Shown here piece after piece: positions 18,989-27,658 of a DNA stretch of 64,000 bases. Source of the stretch: Paracoccus denitrificans (GTDB taxonomy: Bacteria > Pseudomonadota > Alphaproteobacteria > Rhodobacterales > Rhodobacteraceae); the NCBI RefSeq assembly GCF_900100045.1, contig NZ_FNEA01000008.1:124001-188000 (forward strand). Direction: 5' to 3'. The position numbers and the translations under genes are program-made. Below the pieces are notes generated by a model, which was not told the origin of the DNA, ran no database searches, and worked only from the letters and a program-made list of their open reading frames with translations. Positions within the stretch are counted from its first letter, which is position 1. Each line of letters starts with the position of its first letter.

Positions 18989-19355
18989 GATCTCGACCGG
19001 CTCGCCCTTCGAATCCGCGCTTGGCTACAGCCGGGCCGTGGTGAAGGGGCCGTGGTGCTTCGTCTCGGGCACGACGGGTTATGACTATGCGGCCATGGCC
19101 ATGCCCGACAGCGCCGCCGAACAGGCGCGCAACGCCCTTGCCACCATCTTCGCCACGCTGGCCGAGGCGGGTTTCGCGGCATCGGATATCGTGCGGGTGC
19201 AATACACCATCACCGACCCGGCCTTGGTCGATGAAATCGCCCCGGTGCTGGGCGAGGCGATGAAGGATGCGTTACCGGCCGCGACCATGGTTGTCGCCGG
19301 GCTCATCCGACCCGAAATGAAGGTCGAGATCGAAGTGACCGCCTATCGGGAATGA
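18981..19355 (+). CDS. RidA/YjgF family protein
   Basis: Small protein of 124 residues of the RidA (reactive enamine/imine deaminase) family. SFamily features are FVSGTTGYDY near the start, EQARNALATIFATLAEAGF, DIVRVQYTITD and a C-terminal KVEIEVTAYRE. True RidA enzymes have an Arg in the strand near the end (for example RVEIE or RIEIE); here that position reads MKVEIE, so imine deaminase activity is uncertain. The start is a TTG at 18981, eight bases inside rdgB, supported by GGAGA six bases upstream. The stop overlaps the hemW ATG (ATGA). Confidence 0.8.
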   Translation: MRRISTGSPFESALGYSRAVVKGPWCFVSGTTGYDYAAMAMPDSAAEQARNALATIFATLAEAGFAASDIVRVQYTITDPALVDEIAPVLGEAMKDALPAATMVVAGLIRPEMKVEIEVTAYRE

Positions 19356-20548
19356 ACCAGCCCATGCCAGCCCCAGCCGCCAGCACCGCGCCCCTTGCCG
19401 AGGATTGGCGGGCGGGCGGATTCGGGCTTTACGTCCATTGGCCGTTCTGCGCCGCGAAATGCCCCTATTGCGATTTCAACAGCCATGTCGCGGCGGCGAT
19501 CGAGCAGGGCCGCTGGCTGGCCGCCTATCGCGCCGAGATCGCGCGGCTGGGGCGCGAAACGCCGGGCCGGGTGCTGAACAGCATCTTTTTCGGCGGCGGC
19601 ACGCCCAGCCTGATGGCACCCGAGACGGTCGCCGGTGTGATCGAGGCGGCACGCGCCGCATGGCCCTTTGCCAATGACATCGAGATCACGCTGGAGGCCA
19701 ACCCGACCAGCGTCGAGACCGGCCGCTTTCGCGCCTATGCGGATGCGGGCGTCAACCGCGTCTCGATGGGCGTGCAGGCGCTGAACGACGACGACCTGCG
19801 CCGGCTGGGCCGGATGCATTCGGCGGGCGAGGCCCGTGCGGCCTTCGACATCGCCCGGGATTGTTTCACGCGGGTCAGCTTCGACCTGATCTATGCGCGC
19901 CAGGACCAGGATCGCGCCCATTGGCGGCGCGAGCTGGGCGAGGCGCTCGGCATGGCCGTCGATCACCTCTCGGCCTATCAGCTGACCATCGAGCCCGGCA
20001 CAGCCTTTGGCGCCCGGCACGCGAAAGGCGGGCTCAAGGGCCTGCCCGACGACGATCTGTCCGCGGACATGTATCTGGACACGCAAGAGATCTGCGCGGC
20101 GGCCGGGATGCCGACCTATGAAATCTCGAACCACGCCCGGCCCGGTGCCGAAAGCCGGCACAACCTGATCTACTGGCGGCAGGGGGATTGGGCCGCCGTG
20201 GGTCCGGGCGCGCATGGCCGGCTGACGCTGCCCTCGGGCCGCTGGGCGACCGAGGCGCATCTTGCACCGGGCGCGTGGCTGGAGGCGGTCGAGGCGCGCG
20301 GCAACGGCGACAGCCAGCGCGAGATGCTGGGCCTTTCCGACAGGGCGCTGGAATACCTGCTGATGTCCATGCGGCTGGTCGAGGGGCTGGATGTCCCGCG
20401 CTATCTGGCGCATGGCGCCGAATTGCCGCAGGATCGGCTGATGAATCTGGCCGAGCTGGGGCTTATCTCGCTGCGGGGCGACCGTCTGGCGGCGACGGCG
20501 GCGGGGCGGCCCGTGCTCAATGCGATCCTGCGCGAACTGGCGGAGTAA
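19352..20548 (+). CDS. hemW: HemW, radical SAM heme chaperone
   Basis: Radical SAM protein formerly annotated as oxygen-independent coproporphyrinogen oxidase; in E. coli and Lactococcus HemW traffics heme rather than making it. The 398 residues carry CAAKCPYCDF (Cys 33, 37, 40) for the [4Fe-4S] cluster, SIFFGGGTPSLM and EANPTSVE. True HemN has a fourth Cys (CxxxCxxCxC) that is absent here, which supports HemW. Translationally coupled to the gene before it. Confidence 0.9.
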   Translation: MNQPMPAPAASTAPLAEDWRAGGFGLYVHWPFCAAKCPYCDFNSHVAAAIEQGRWLAAYRAEIARLGRETPGRVLNSIFFGGGTPSLMAPETVAGVIEAARAAWPFANDIEITLEANPTSVETGRFRAYADAGVNRVSMGVQALNDDDLRRLGRMHSAGEARAAFDIARDCFTRVSFDLIYARQDQDRAHWRRELGEALGMAVDHLSAYQLTIEPGTAFGARHAKGGLKGLPDDDLSADMYLDTQEICAAAGMPTYEISNHARPGAESRHNLIYWRQGDWAAVGPGAHGRLTLPSGRWATEAHLAPGAWLEAVEARGNGDSQREMLGLSDRALEYLLMSMRLVEGLDVPRYLAHGAELPQDRLMNLAELGLISLRGDRLAATAAGRPVLNAILRELAE

Positions 20549-20549
20549 G

Positions 20550-20903
20550 ATGCGATATCTCTGGTTCTCCATGGGCTGGCTGACCTTGACGCTGGGCGTG
20601 ATCGGGGTCTTCGTGCCGGTCCTGCCGACCGTGCCGTTCCTGCTGCTTGCGGTCTGGGCCTTCATGCGCTCGTCTCCCCGGCTGGGCGCACGCATCATGC
20701 GCCACCCGCAATTCGGCCCGCCGATCCGCGCCTGGCGCAAGCGCGGCGTCATCGGCCGCGGGGCCAAGATCTGGGCCGTCGCCGGCATGTCGGCCGGCGT
20801 CGCATGGGCGGTCTGGCTGGGCCTTGATCCGCGCTTCATCGCTGCGCAGGCATTGGCCTGCACCGCCATCGCCGCCTGGCTGGTGACCCGCCCCGAGATC
20901 TGA
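20550..20903 (+). CDS. DUF454 (YbaN-like) membrane protein
   Basis: Inner-membrane protein of 117 residues with two or three hydrophobic segments (WLTLTLGVIGVFVPVLP; TVPFLLLAVWAFMRSSP; then IWAVAGMSAGVAWAVW) and the DUF454 signature PVLPTVPFLLLA followed by RSSPR and a PQFGPPIRAW loop. Function unknown. It starts two bases after hemW. Confidence 0.85.
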   Translation: MRYLWFSMGWLTLTLGVIGVFVPVLPTVPFLLLAVWAFMRSSPRLGARIMRHPQFGPPIRAWRKRGVIGRGAKIWAVAGMSAGVAWAVWLGLDPRFIAAQALACTAIAAWLVTRPEI

Positions 20904-20993
20904 GCCGGCAGGGATTACAACCTTTTGCCCACTTGTTCCGGCCCTGCCATGGCGCGAACCTCGGCGCATAGGTCTGAGGGGAGGAACGGGACC

Positions 20994-21578
20994 ATGGTGG
21001 ATACATCGGGGGTGAAGATCCACCCCGCAGTCGACAACGGCATCAAGCCGGCCCAGCCCGGGTTCGCGGGCGGCACGCTGCATTGCAAGTGCAGCACCAA
21101 CCCGGTCCGGGTCGCGGTCCGGGCGCAGACCGCCCACAACCATGTCTGCGGCTGCACGAAATGCTGGAAGCCCGAGGGCGCGATCTTTTCGCAGGTGGCG
21201 GTGGTGGGCCGCGATGCGCTCGAAGTGCTGGAAGGCGCCGAAAAGCTCGAAATCGTCAATGCCGAGGCCCCGATCCAGCGCCATCGCTGCCGGGATTGCG
21301 GCGTGCACATGTATGGCCGGATCGAGAACAGGGACCATCCCTTCTACGGGCTGGATTTCGTCCATACCGAGCTTTCCGACGAGGACGGCTGGTCGGCGCC
21401 GGAATTTGCGGCCTTCGTCAGCTCGATCATCGAATCGGGGGTCGATCCCAGCCGCATGGAGGCGATCCGCGCCAGATTGCGCGAACTGGGGCTGGAGCCC
21501 TATGATGCGCTTTCGCCGCCGCTGATGGATGCGATCGCCACCCATATCGCGAAACGGTCCGGCGCTCTTGCGGCCTGA
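20994..21578 (+). CDS. gfa: Gfa, S-(hydroxymethyl)glutathione synthase family
   Basis: Zinc protein reported to promote condensation of formaldehyde with glutathione, first described in Paracoccus denitrificans; the catalytic role has been disputed. The 194 residues equal the Paracoccus protein in length. Zinc-binding Cys motifs are [22 protein letters not shown] and [12 protein letters not shown]. The ATG at 20994 follows GGGGAGG. It is first of a row with flhA and fghA, and its product feeds FlhA. Confidence 0.93.
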
Positions 21579-21608
21579 GCGCCTGACAGGTCACGACGAT
21601 AAACGGCG

Positions 21609-21648
21609 GGGGTCGGTTTACCGGCCCCCGAGGCCATGAGAAGCACAA
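21609..21648 (+). other. Hairpin between gfa and flhA
   Basis: GGGGGTCGG and CCGGCCCCC pair around a TTTA loop (about 21609-21630) with a single G-U pair and no T-run. It may adjust mRNA stability or partly end gfa transcription. A similar GC-rich hairpin lies after flhA. Confidence 0.45.
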
Positions 21649-21681
21649 CAGGCCCAGGGCCGACATGAAGGAGAAGACAAG

Positions 21682-22809
21682 ATGAGAACCCGTGCCGCCG
21701 TGGCCCTTGAGGCTGGCAAACCGCTGGAAGTGATGGAGGTCAACCTGGAAGGCCCGAAGGCCGGCGAGGTGATGGTCGAGATCAAGGCCACCGGCATCTG
21801 CCACACCGACGAATTCACCCTGTCGGGCGCCGATCCCGAGGGGCTCTTCCCCTCGATCCTGGGCCATGAGGGCGCGGGCGTCGTGGTCGAGGTCGGCCCG
21901 GGCGTTACCTCGGTCAAGCCGGGCGATCATGTCATCCCGCTCTACACGCCCGAGTGCCGGCAATGCGCGTCCTGCCTGTCGGGCAAGACCAACCTTTGCA
22001 CCGCCATTCGCGCCACCCAGGGTCAGGGCCTGATGCCGGACGGAACCAGCCGGTTCAGCATGCTCGACGGCACGCCGATCTTTCATTACATGGGCTGCTC
22101 GACCTTCTCGAACTACACCGTGCTGCCGGAAATCGCGGTGGCCAAGGTGCGCGAGGACGCGCCCTTCGACAAGATCTGCTATATCGGCTGCGGCGTCACT
22201 ACCGGCATCGGCGCGGTGATCAACACCGCCAAGGTGGAAATCGGCGCCAAGGCGGTGGTCTTCGGCCTGGGCGGCATTGGGCTGAACGTGCTGCAGGGGC
22301 TGCGCCTGGCCGGCGCGGACATGATCATCGGCGTCGATCTGAACGACGACAAGAAGCCGATGGCCGAGCATTTCGGCATGACGCATTTCATCAACCCGAA
22401 GAATTGCGAGAACGTGGTGCAGGAGATCGTGAACCTGACCAAGACGCCCTTCGACCAGATCGGCGGCGCGGATTACAGCTTCGACTGCACCGGCAACGTC
22501 AAGGTGATGCGCGACGCGCTGGAATGCACCCATCGCGGCTGGGGCCAGTCGATCATCATCGGCGTGGCGCCGGCGGGGGCCGAGATCAGCACCCGCCCGT
22601 TCCAGCTGGTCACCGGCCGGGTCTGGAAGGGCACGGCCTTCGGCGGTGCCCGCGGCCGCACCGACGTGCCGCAGATCGTCGACTGGTATATGGACGGCAA
22701 GATCGAGATCGACCCGATGATCACCCACACCCTGTCGCTGGACGACATCAACAAGGGCTTCGACCTGATGCATGCGGGCGAATCCATCCGCTCGGTCGTC
22801 CTTTACTGA
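21682..22809 (+). CDS. flhA: S-(hydroxymethyl)glutathione dehydrogenase (class III alcohol dehydrogenase)
   Basis: NAD-dependent oxidation of S-hydroxymethylglutathione to S-formylglutathione, also called AdhI, AdhC or FrmA. The 375 residues match Paracoccus FlhA. Catalytic zinc ligands are in [12 protein letters not shown] and [12 protein letters not shown]; the structural zinc site is [15 protein letters not shown]; the NAD fold is [13 protein letters not shown]. The class III Arg for the glutathione substrate lies in [11 protein letters not shown]. An AAGGAGAAG Shine-Dalgarno precedes the ATG. Confidence 0.97.
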   Translation: MRTRAAVALEAGKPLEVMEVNLEGPKAGEVMVEIKATGICHTDEFTLSGADPEGLFPSILGHEGAGVVVEVGPGVTSVKPGDHVIPLYTPECRQCASCLSGKTNLCTAIRATQGQGLMPDGTSRFSMLDGTPIFHYMGCSTFSNYTVLPEIAVAKVREDAPFDKICYIGCGVTTGIGAVINTAKVEIGAKAVVFGLGGIGLNVLQGLRLAGADMIIGVDLNDDKKPMAEHFGMTHFINPKNCENVVQEIVNLTKTPFDQIGGADYSFDCTGNVKVMRDALECTHRGWGQSIIIGVAPAGAEISTRPFQLVTGRVWKGTAFGGARGRTDVPQIVDWYMDGKIEIDPMITHTLSLDDINKGFDLMHAGESIRSVVLY

Positions 22810-22835
22810 TCGTCAAGGGCTGCTTAGTTAAAAGG

Positions 22836-22865
22836 ACGGCGGGGGCGGGCGACCGGCCCCGCCGT
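22836..22865 (+). other. Hairpin between flhA and the ClpP-like gene
   Basis: ACGGCGGGG (22836-22844) and CCCCGCCGT (22857-22865) form a perfect 9-bp stem. There is no T-run. It resembles the hairpin upstream of flhA, so flhA mRNA is bracketed by two stable stems. Confidence 0.5.
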
Positions 22866-22884
22866 CAACATGAAAGGACCGATC

Positions 22885-23520
22885 ATGGCAAAGCATTTCC
22901 ACCTGGACGACGATGACGACGATGACGACGAGCGCCGCCAGGAAGGGTCTAAGGACGAGGGGCTCGGCCTGCCCGAGGGCGACAAGATCGGCAAGCTCTA
23001 TTTCAAGTCGCGCACGGTGATCGTTGCCGGGCCGATCACCGACAAGCTGGCGCAGCGCACCGTGGCGCATCTGCTGGCCCTGGCCGAGGACAGCGACGAG
23101 CCGATCAACATGCTGATCTCGTCGCCCGGCGGCCATGTCGAATCCGGCGACATGATCCATGACGTGATAAAGTTCATCCGCCCGACCGTGCGCACCATCG
23201 GCTCGGGCTGGGTCGCCTCGGCCGGCGCGCTGATCTTTGTCGGCGCGGACAAGGAAAACCGCTATTGCCTGCCCAACACCCGCTTCCTGATCCACCAGCC
23301 CTCGGGCGGGATCGGCGGCACGTCCACGGACATGATGATCCAGGCCGAGCAGGTGCGGCTGATGCGCGACCGGCTGAACCAGATCTTTGCCGAGGCCACC
23401 GGCCAGCCGGTCGAGCGGATCGAAAAGGACACCCAGCGCGACTTCTGGCTGAACACGCAAGAGGCGCTGGACTACGGCCTCCTGGGCAAGGTCATCCGCT
23501 CGGTGGACGAGCTGAAATGA
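22885..23520 (+). CDS. ClpP-like serine protease subunit with poly-Asp N-terminus
   Basis: ClpP-family peptidase of 211 residues. The catalytic triad appears as Ser112 (WVASAGALIF), His137 (FLIHQPSGG) and Asp186 (TQRDFWL). Instead of a usual ClpP N-terminus it begins MAKHFHL followed by eight Asp (residues 8-15), then a charged linker. The start at 22885 is supported by AAAGGA six bases upstream; an ATG at 22870 has no such site. It lies between flhA and fghA and its stop overlaps the acetyltransferase start. Sequence differs from housekeeping ClpP (GSWVASAG instead of GQAASMG), so it is a paralogue; whether it uses a Clp ATPase is unknown. Confidence 0.85.
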   Translation: MAKHFHLDDDDDDDDERRQEGSKDEGLGLPEGDKIGKLYFKSRTVIVAGPITDKLAQRTVAHLLALAEDSDEPINMLISSPGGHVESGDMIHDVIKFIRPTVRTIGSGWVASAGALIFVGADKENRYCLPNTRFLIHQPSGGIGGTSTDMMIQAEQVRLMRDRLNQIFAEATGQPVERIEKDTQRDFWLNTQEALDYGLLGKVIRSVDELK

Positions 23521-24038
23521 GCGCGGGCGGGACAGGCATCCTGATCCGTCCCGCCACGCCCGACGACCATCAGGCGATCTGGGCGATCCTGGAGCCCGTC
23601 TATCGGGCGGGCGAGACCTATTGCATCCCGCCCGACATCTCGCGGGACGAGGCGCTGGCCGACTGGTTCGCCGCGCCTTTCACGGTTTTCGTGGCCGAGC
23701 TGGACGGGCGAGTGCTGGGCACCAGCCATGTCGGCCGCAACCGGCCCGGCCCCGCAAGCCATGTCGCCAATGCCAGCTTTGCCACCCACCCGGATGCGCG
23801 TGGCCATGGTATCGCCCGCGAACTGGTCGGCCATGCCAAGGATTGGGCGCGGGCGCAGGGTTTCCGGGCGATGCAGTTCAACTTCGTCGTCTCGACCAAT
23901 GCCGATGCCGTTCATTCGTGGCAGAAAGCCGGTTTCGATATTGTCGGCCGCCTGCCGGCTGCATTTCTTCATCCCCGGCATGGCTATGTGGATGCGCTGG
24001 TCATGTTCCACGACTTGACAGAAGGGAAGAACCCATGA
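23517..24038 (+). CDS. GNAT family N-acetyltransferase
   Basis: Acetyltransferase of 173 residues. The acetyl-CoA-binding motif A is about residues 90-115 (ATHPDARGHGIARELV), followed by AMQFNFVVSTNADAVHSW and GFDIVGRLPAAF, typical for the GNAT fold. The substrate cannot be told. It is translationally coupled on both sides (ATGA with the ClpP-like gene and with fghA), so it belongs to the formaldehyde operon, which suggests a role linked to formaldehyde stress or glutathione adducts, unproven. Confidence 0.8.
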   Translation: MSAGGTGILIRPATPDDHQAIWAILEPVYRAGETYCIPPDISRDEALADWFAAPFTVFVAELDGRVLGTSHVGRNRPGPASHVANASFATHPDARGHGIARELVGHAKDWARAQGFRAMQFNFVVSTNADAVHSWQKAGFDIVGRLPAAFLHPRHGYVDALVMFHDLTEGKNP

Positions 24039-24874
24039 CGCTGGCCTATGAAACCGTATCGGAAAACCGCAGCTTCGGCGGTATCCAGGGCGTCTATCGC
24101 CACCAGTCCCAGGCGACCGGCACGCCGATGACCTTTGCCATCTACCTGCCGCCCGATGCCCGGCACGGCAAGGTGCCGGTGCTGTGGTATCTTTCGGGCC
24201 TGACCTGCACGCATGAAAATGCCATGACCAAGGCCGGCGCACAGGAATGGGCGGCGGAATACGGCATCGCGGTGATCTTTCCCGACACCTCGCCGCGCGG
24301 CGAAGGCGTGGCCAACGACGAGACCTACGACCTGGGCCAGGGCGCCGGCTTCTATGTCGATGCGACCGAGGCGCCCTGGGCGCCGCATTTCAGGATGTGG
24401 CACTATGTCACCCATGAACTGCCCGAGCTGGTCTTCAACAACTTCCCGCTGGACCGCGAGGCGCAGGGCATCACCGGCCATTCCATGGGCGGGCACGGTG
24501 CGCTGACCATCGCCATGACCTTCCCGGAGCGCTATCGCTCGGTCTCGGCCTTTGCGCCGATCGCGCATCCCAGCGAATCCGACTGGGGGCGCAAACAGTT
24601 CGCCGCCTATCTGGGCGACGACAAGGCGGCATGGAAAAGGCATGATTCGACCATCCTGATGCGCGAAAAGGGCTATCCCGGCGAGGTGCTGATCGACCAG
24701 GGCGCGAGCGACCAGTTCCTCGATCTTCTGAAGCCCGAGGCGCTGGCCCATGCCATGGCCGAACGCCGCCAGCCCGGCACCTTCCGCATGCAGCAGGGCT
24801 ACGATCACAGCTATTTCTTCGTGCAAAGCTTCATGGCCGACCATATCCGCTGGCACGCGGAGCGGCTGGGCTAG
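24035..24874 (+). CDS. fghA: S-formylglutathione hydrolase
   Basis: Esterase of 279 residues that splits S-formylglutathione to formate and glutathione, the last step of the pathway. The alpha/beta-hydrolase nucleophile is in GHSMGGHGAL, the oxyanion region in LSGLTCTHEN (with the conserved Cys), PDTSPRG near residue 90, and the catalytic His in GYDHSYFF. Its start overlaps the GNAT stop. Formate would go to FdoGHI, encoded 20 kb to the left. Confidence 0.96.
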   Translation: MTLAYETVSENRSFGGIQGVYRHQSQATGTPMTFAIYLPPDARHGKVPVLWYLSGLTCTHENAMTKAGAQEWAAEYGIAVIFPDTSPRGEGVANDETYDLGQGAGFYVDATEAPWAPHFRMWHYVTHELPELVFNNFPLDREAQGITGHSMGGHGALTIAMTFPERYRSVSAFAPIAHPSESDWGRKQFAAYLGDDKAAWKRHDSTILMREKGYPGEVLIDQGASDQFLDLLKPEALAHAMAERRQPGTFRMQQGYDHSYFFVQSFMADHIRWHAERLG

Positions 24875-24946
24875 GCGGCCGGGACCGGCCAACGGACACG
24901 GGGCAGGGTGGGGGCAGGGCGATTGCCCCATACCTATTGCCGAATT

Positions 24947-24968
24947 TCCCTAATACTTTGGTCCAAGG
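24947..24968 (+). promoter_or_regulatory. Conserved 22-base motif upstream of xoxF
   Basis: The core CTAATACTTTGGT (24950-24962) recurs exactly at 26873-26885 before cycB, and a diverged copy (16 of 22 bases) lies in the divergent promoter at 30151-30172. It begins 127 bases before the xoxF start. Likely an activator site for C1 oxidation genes. Confidence 0.6.
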
Positions 24969-24974
24969 AGCCTG

Positions 24975-25002
24975 CCGGCCGCGTTGACGCAAATGCGGCC
25001 GG
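24975..25002 (+). other. Inverted repeat in the xoxF leader
   Basis: CCGGCCGC (24975-24982) and GCGGCCGG (24995-25002) form a perfect 8-bp stem with a 12-base loop, just downstream of the conserved motif. It would lie in the xoxF leader RNA or act as an operator. Confidence 0.45.
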
Positions 25003-25073
25003 ACCCGAACCTTCCAGCAGTAGGTGCTTGCGCATGAGGAGAGGCGCGACCACCGGCATGCGGAGGAAAATTC

Positions 25074-26876
25074 ATGAAAAACCTAATGAATGGCGCCTGC
25101 CTTGCGCTGCTCATGTCCGGCACTGCGGCGCTGGCCAATGACAGCGTGCTGGCCGAGATCGCCAAGCCCCAGCAATGGGCGATCCAGATGGGCGATTACG
25201 CGAACACGCGATATTCGACCCTGGACCAGATCAACAAGGACAACGTCAAGGATCTGCGCGTCGCCTGGACCTTCTCGACCGGGGTGCTGCGCGGACACGA
25301 AGGCTCGCCGCTGGTGATCGGCGATGTCATGTATGTCCACACCCCCTTTCCGAACCGGGTGTTTGCGCTGGACCTGAACGACAACGGCAAGATCCTGTGG
25401 CGCTATGAACCGCAGCAGGATCCGAACGTCATTGCGGTGATGTGCTGCGACACGGTCTATCGCGGCCTTTCCTATGCGGACGGCATGATCCTGCTGGGCC
25501 AGGCCGACACCACGGTCGTGGCCCTGGACGCCACGAGCGGCGAGGTGAAATGGTCGACCAAGATCGGCGACCCGGGCATCGGCGAGACGCTGACCGCCAC
25601 CGTCGTTCCGGTCAAGGACAAGGTCCTGGTCGGCATCTCGGGCGGCGAATACGGCGTGCGCGGCCGGATGACCGCGCTGAACCTCACCGATGGCAGCGAG
25701 GCCTGGAAAGCCTGGTCCACCGGCCCGGACGAGGAGTTGCTGGTCGATCCCGAAACGACCACGCATCTGGGCAAGCCCATCGGCGCCGACAGCTCGCTCA
25801 ACAGCTGGGAAGGCGATCAGTGGCAGATCGGCGGCGGCACGATCTGGGGCTGGTTCTCGTATGACCCGGACCTGAACCTGGTCTATTACGGCACCGGCAA
25901 CCCCTCGACCTGGAACCCCTCGCAGCGGCCGGGCGACAACAAGTGGTCGATGACGATCATGGCGCGGGATGCCGATACCGGCATGGCCAAGTGGTTCTAT
26001 CAGATGACGCCCCATGACGAATGGGACTATGACGGCGTCAACGAGATGATCCTGACCAACCAGACCGTCGACGGGCAAGAGCGCAAGCTGCTGACCCATT
26101 TCGACCGCAACGGCCTGGCCTATACGATGGATCGCGAGACCGGCGAGTTGCTGGTGGCCGAGAAATACGATCCGGTGGTGAACTGGACCACCGGCGTCGA
26201 CATGGACCCGAATTCGGAAACCTATGGCCGTCCGGCCGTGGTGGCCGAATACTCGACCGCCCAGAACGGCGAGGACGAGAACACCACCGGCGTCTGCCCT
26301 GCGGCACTGGGCACCAAGGACCAGCAGCCGGCGGCCTTCTCGCCCAAGACCAACCTGTTCTATGTGCCGACGAACCACGTCTGCATGGATTACGAGCCGT
26401 TCCGGGTGGCCTATACCGCCGGCCAGCCCTATGTCGGCGCCACGCTGTCCATGTATCCCGCGCCGAACAGCCATGGCGGCATGGGCAACTTCATCGCCTG
26501 GGACAACACCACGGGCGAGATCAAGTGGTCCGTTCCCGAGCAGTTCTCGGTCTGGTCGGGCGCTTTGGCTACGGCGGGCGACGTGGTCTTCTACGGCACG
26601 TTGGAGGGCTATCTGAAGGCCGTCGATGCCCAGACGGGCGAGGAGCTTTACAAGTTCAAGACCCCCTCGGGCATCATCGGCAACGTGATGACCTACGAAC
26701 ATGGCGGCAAGCAGTATGTCGGCATCCTGTCGGGTGTCGGCGGCTGGGCCGGGATCGGCCTTGCCGCGGGCCTGACCAATCCCAACGATGGGCTTGGCGC
26801 GGTGGGCGGCTATGCCTCGCTGTCGCAATATACCGAGCTGGGCGGCCAGCTGACCGTGTTCGAACTGCCGGGCTAA
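25074..26876 (+). CDS. xoxF: XoxF, lanthanide-dependent PQQ methanol dehydrogenase
   Basis: Periplasmic quinoprotein oxidising methanol to formaldehyde (some XoxF proteins go on to formate). The 600 residues have a Sec signal (about 1-21, ending ALA) and the eight-bladed propeller. The vicinal disulfide CC is residues 124-125 ([11 protein letters not shown]). The active site is [10 protein letters not shown] (315-324): Asp318 is the catalytic base, and Asp320 is the extra Asp that marks lanthanide-type XoxF; MxaF has Ala there. GGAGGAAAATTC precedes the ATG. Followed by cycB and xoxJ. No mxaI-like small subunit or pqq genes are in the window. Confidence 0.97.
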   Translation: MKNLMNGACLALLMSGTAALANDSVLAEIAKPQQWAIQMGDYANTRYSTLDQINKDNVKDLRVAWTFSTGVLRGHEGSPLVIGDVMYVHTPFPNRVFALDLNDNGKILWRYEPQQDPNVIAVMCCDTVYRGLSYADGMILLGQADTTVVALDATSGEVKWSTKIGDPGIGETLTATVVPVKDKVLVGISGGEYGVRGRMTALNLTDGSEAWKAWSTGPDEELLVDPETTTHLGKPIGADSSLNSWEGDQWQIGGGTIWGWFSYDPDLNLVYYGTGNPSTWNPSQRPGDNKWSMTIMARDADTGMAKWFYQMTPHDEWDYDGVNEMILTNQTVDGQERKLLTHFDRNGLAYTMDRETGELLVAEKYDPVVNWTTGVDMDPNSETYGRPAVVAEYSTAQNGEDENTTGVCPAALGTKDQQPAAFSPKTNLFYVPTNHVCMDYEPFRVAYTAGQPYVGATLSMYPAPNSHGGMGNFIAWDNTTGEIKWSVPEQFSVWSGALATAGDVVFYGTLEGYLKAVDAQTGEELYKFKTPSGIIGNVMTYEHGGKQYVGILSGVGGWAGIGLAAGLTNPNDGLGAVGGYASLSQYTELGGQLTVFELPG

Positions 26877-26885
26877 TACTTTGGT
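26873..26885 (+). promoter_or_regulatory. Second copy of the xox motif, before cycB
   Basis: CTAATACTTTGGT, identical to 24950-24962. Its TAA is the xoxF stop codon, and it lies about 93 bases upstream of cycB, suggesting an internal promoter. Confidence 0.55.
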
Positions 26886-26915
26886 GCCGGAAAGCAAACT
26901 GTGACTCGAAACTGG

Positions 26916-26941
26916 GCGCCCCAGGGGTAACCTTGGGGCGC
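26916..26941 (+). other. Hairpin between xoxF and cycB
   Basis: GCGCCCCA (26916-26923) and TGGGGCGC (26934-26941) form an 8-bp stem around a loop holding GGTAACC. There is no T-run; it may protect xoxF mRNA so that XoxF is made in excess over the cytochrome. Confidence 0.5.
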
Positions 26942-26977
26942 GCCATCATCTTCGGGTGACAGCCAGGGAGGAAATTC

Positions 26978-27658
26978 ATGACCAGCAAGACGACCGCCAG
27001 TCTTTTGGCGATCTGTGTCGCATGCGCGGCCTCTGCCATCGCCGGAACGGCCCTTGCGCAGACCGCCGAAACGCCCCCGGCCCAGGCCGGGGCAGGCGCT
27101 GCCGCCGCCGTCTCGGGCGATGCGCAGCAGCAACCGGCCGCGGAAGCGCCCGCCGAAGAGGAGGAGGAGACGCCAGCGGTCGCCGCAACGGACGGCAAGC
27201 TTGTGCTGCCGAACGGCCAGGACATCACCCCGGACCATATGGAGAACGGCCGGTGGTATACGGCCGAGGATATCCCGACCTACAAGATCGCCGAGGACGG
27301 CGCGGTGGATTGGGCGACCTTCTCGGGCTATCGCCGCTATTCCGCCGAATGCCATGTCTGCCACGGCCCGGATGGCGAGGGTTCGACCTATGCCCCGGCC
27401 CTGCGGAAATCGGTGCTGACCATGGGCTATTACGATTTCCTGGAGATCGCCGCCTCGGGCAAGCAAGAGGTCAACACCGCCGCCAATCTGGTCATGCCGG
27501 CCTTTGGCACCAACAAGAACGTCTGGTGCTATATCGACGACATCTATGCCTATCTGCTGGCGCGGGGCACGGGAGACTTGCCGCGCGGCCGCCCGGCGAA
27601 GAGAGAGGACAAGTCCGATGAATTCGTTGCGCAGGAAGATTCCTGCATGAGCGGATGA
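26978..27658 (+). CDS. cycB: Cytochrome c553i (XoxG), electron acceptor of XoxF
   Basis: Periplasmic c-type cytochrome that accepts electrons from XoxF; in P. denitrificans the gene beside xoxF is cycB. The 226 residues start with a Sec signal (ending ALAQ, about residue 28), then an Ala/Pro/Glu-rich linker with EEEEE (about 60-64). The heme site is CHVCH (125-129), with Met173 (LVMPAFG) as probable second ligand. GGGAGGAAATTC precedes the ATG, and the stop overlaps xoxJ (ATGA). Confidence 0.94.
   Translation: MTSKTTASLLAICVACAASAIAGTALAQTAETPPAQAGAGAAAAVSGDAQQQPAAEAPAEEEEETPAVAATDGKLVLPNGQDITPDHMENGRWYTAEDIPTYKIAEDGAVDWATFSGYRRYSAECHVCHGPDGEGSTYAPALRKSVLTMGYYDFLEIAASGKQEVNTAANLVMPAFGTNKNVWCYIDDIYAYLLARGTGDLPRGRPAKREDKSDEFVAQEDSCMSG

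Noticed and set aside
20967..20981. Another copy of the xox motif before gfa
   Set aside because: Complement of the 15 bases matches at 12, but it coincides with the purine-rich ribosome site of gfa, which could explain the likeness.
21609..21648. GC-rich hairpins after gfa, flhA, xoxF and livK as rho-independent terminators
   Set aside because: None is followed by a run of T; called stability or processing hairpins instead.
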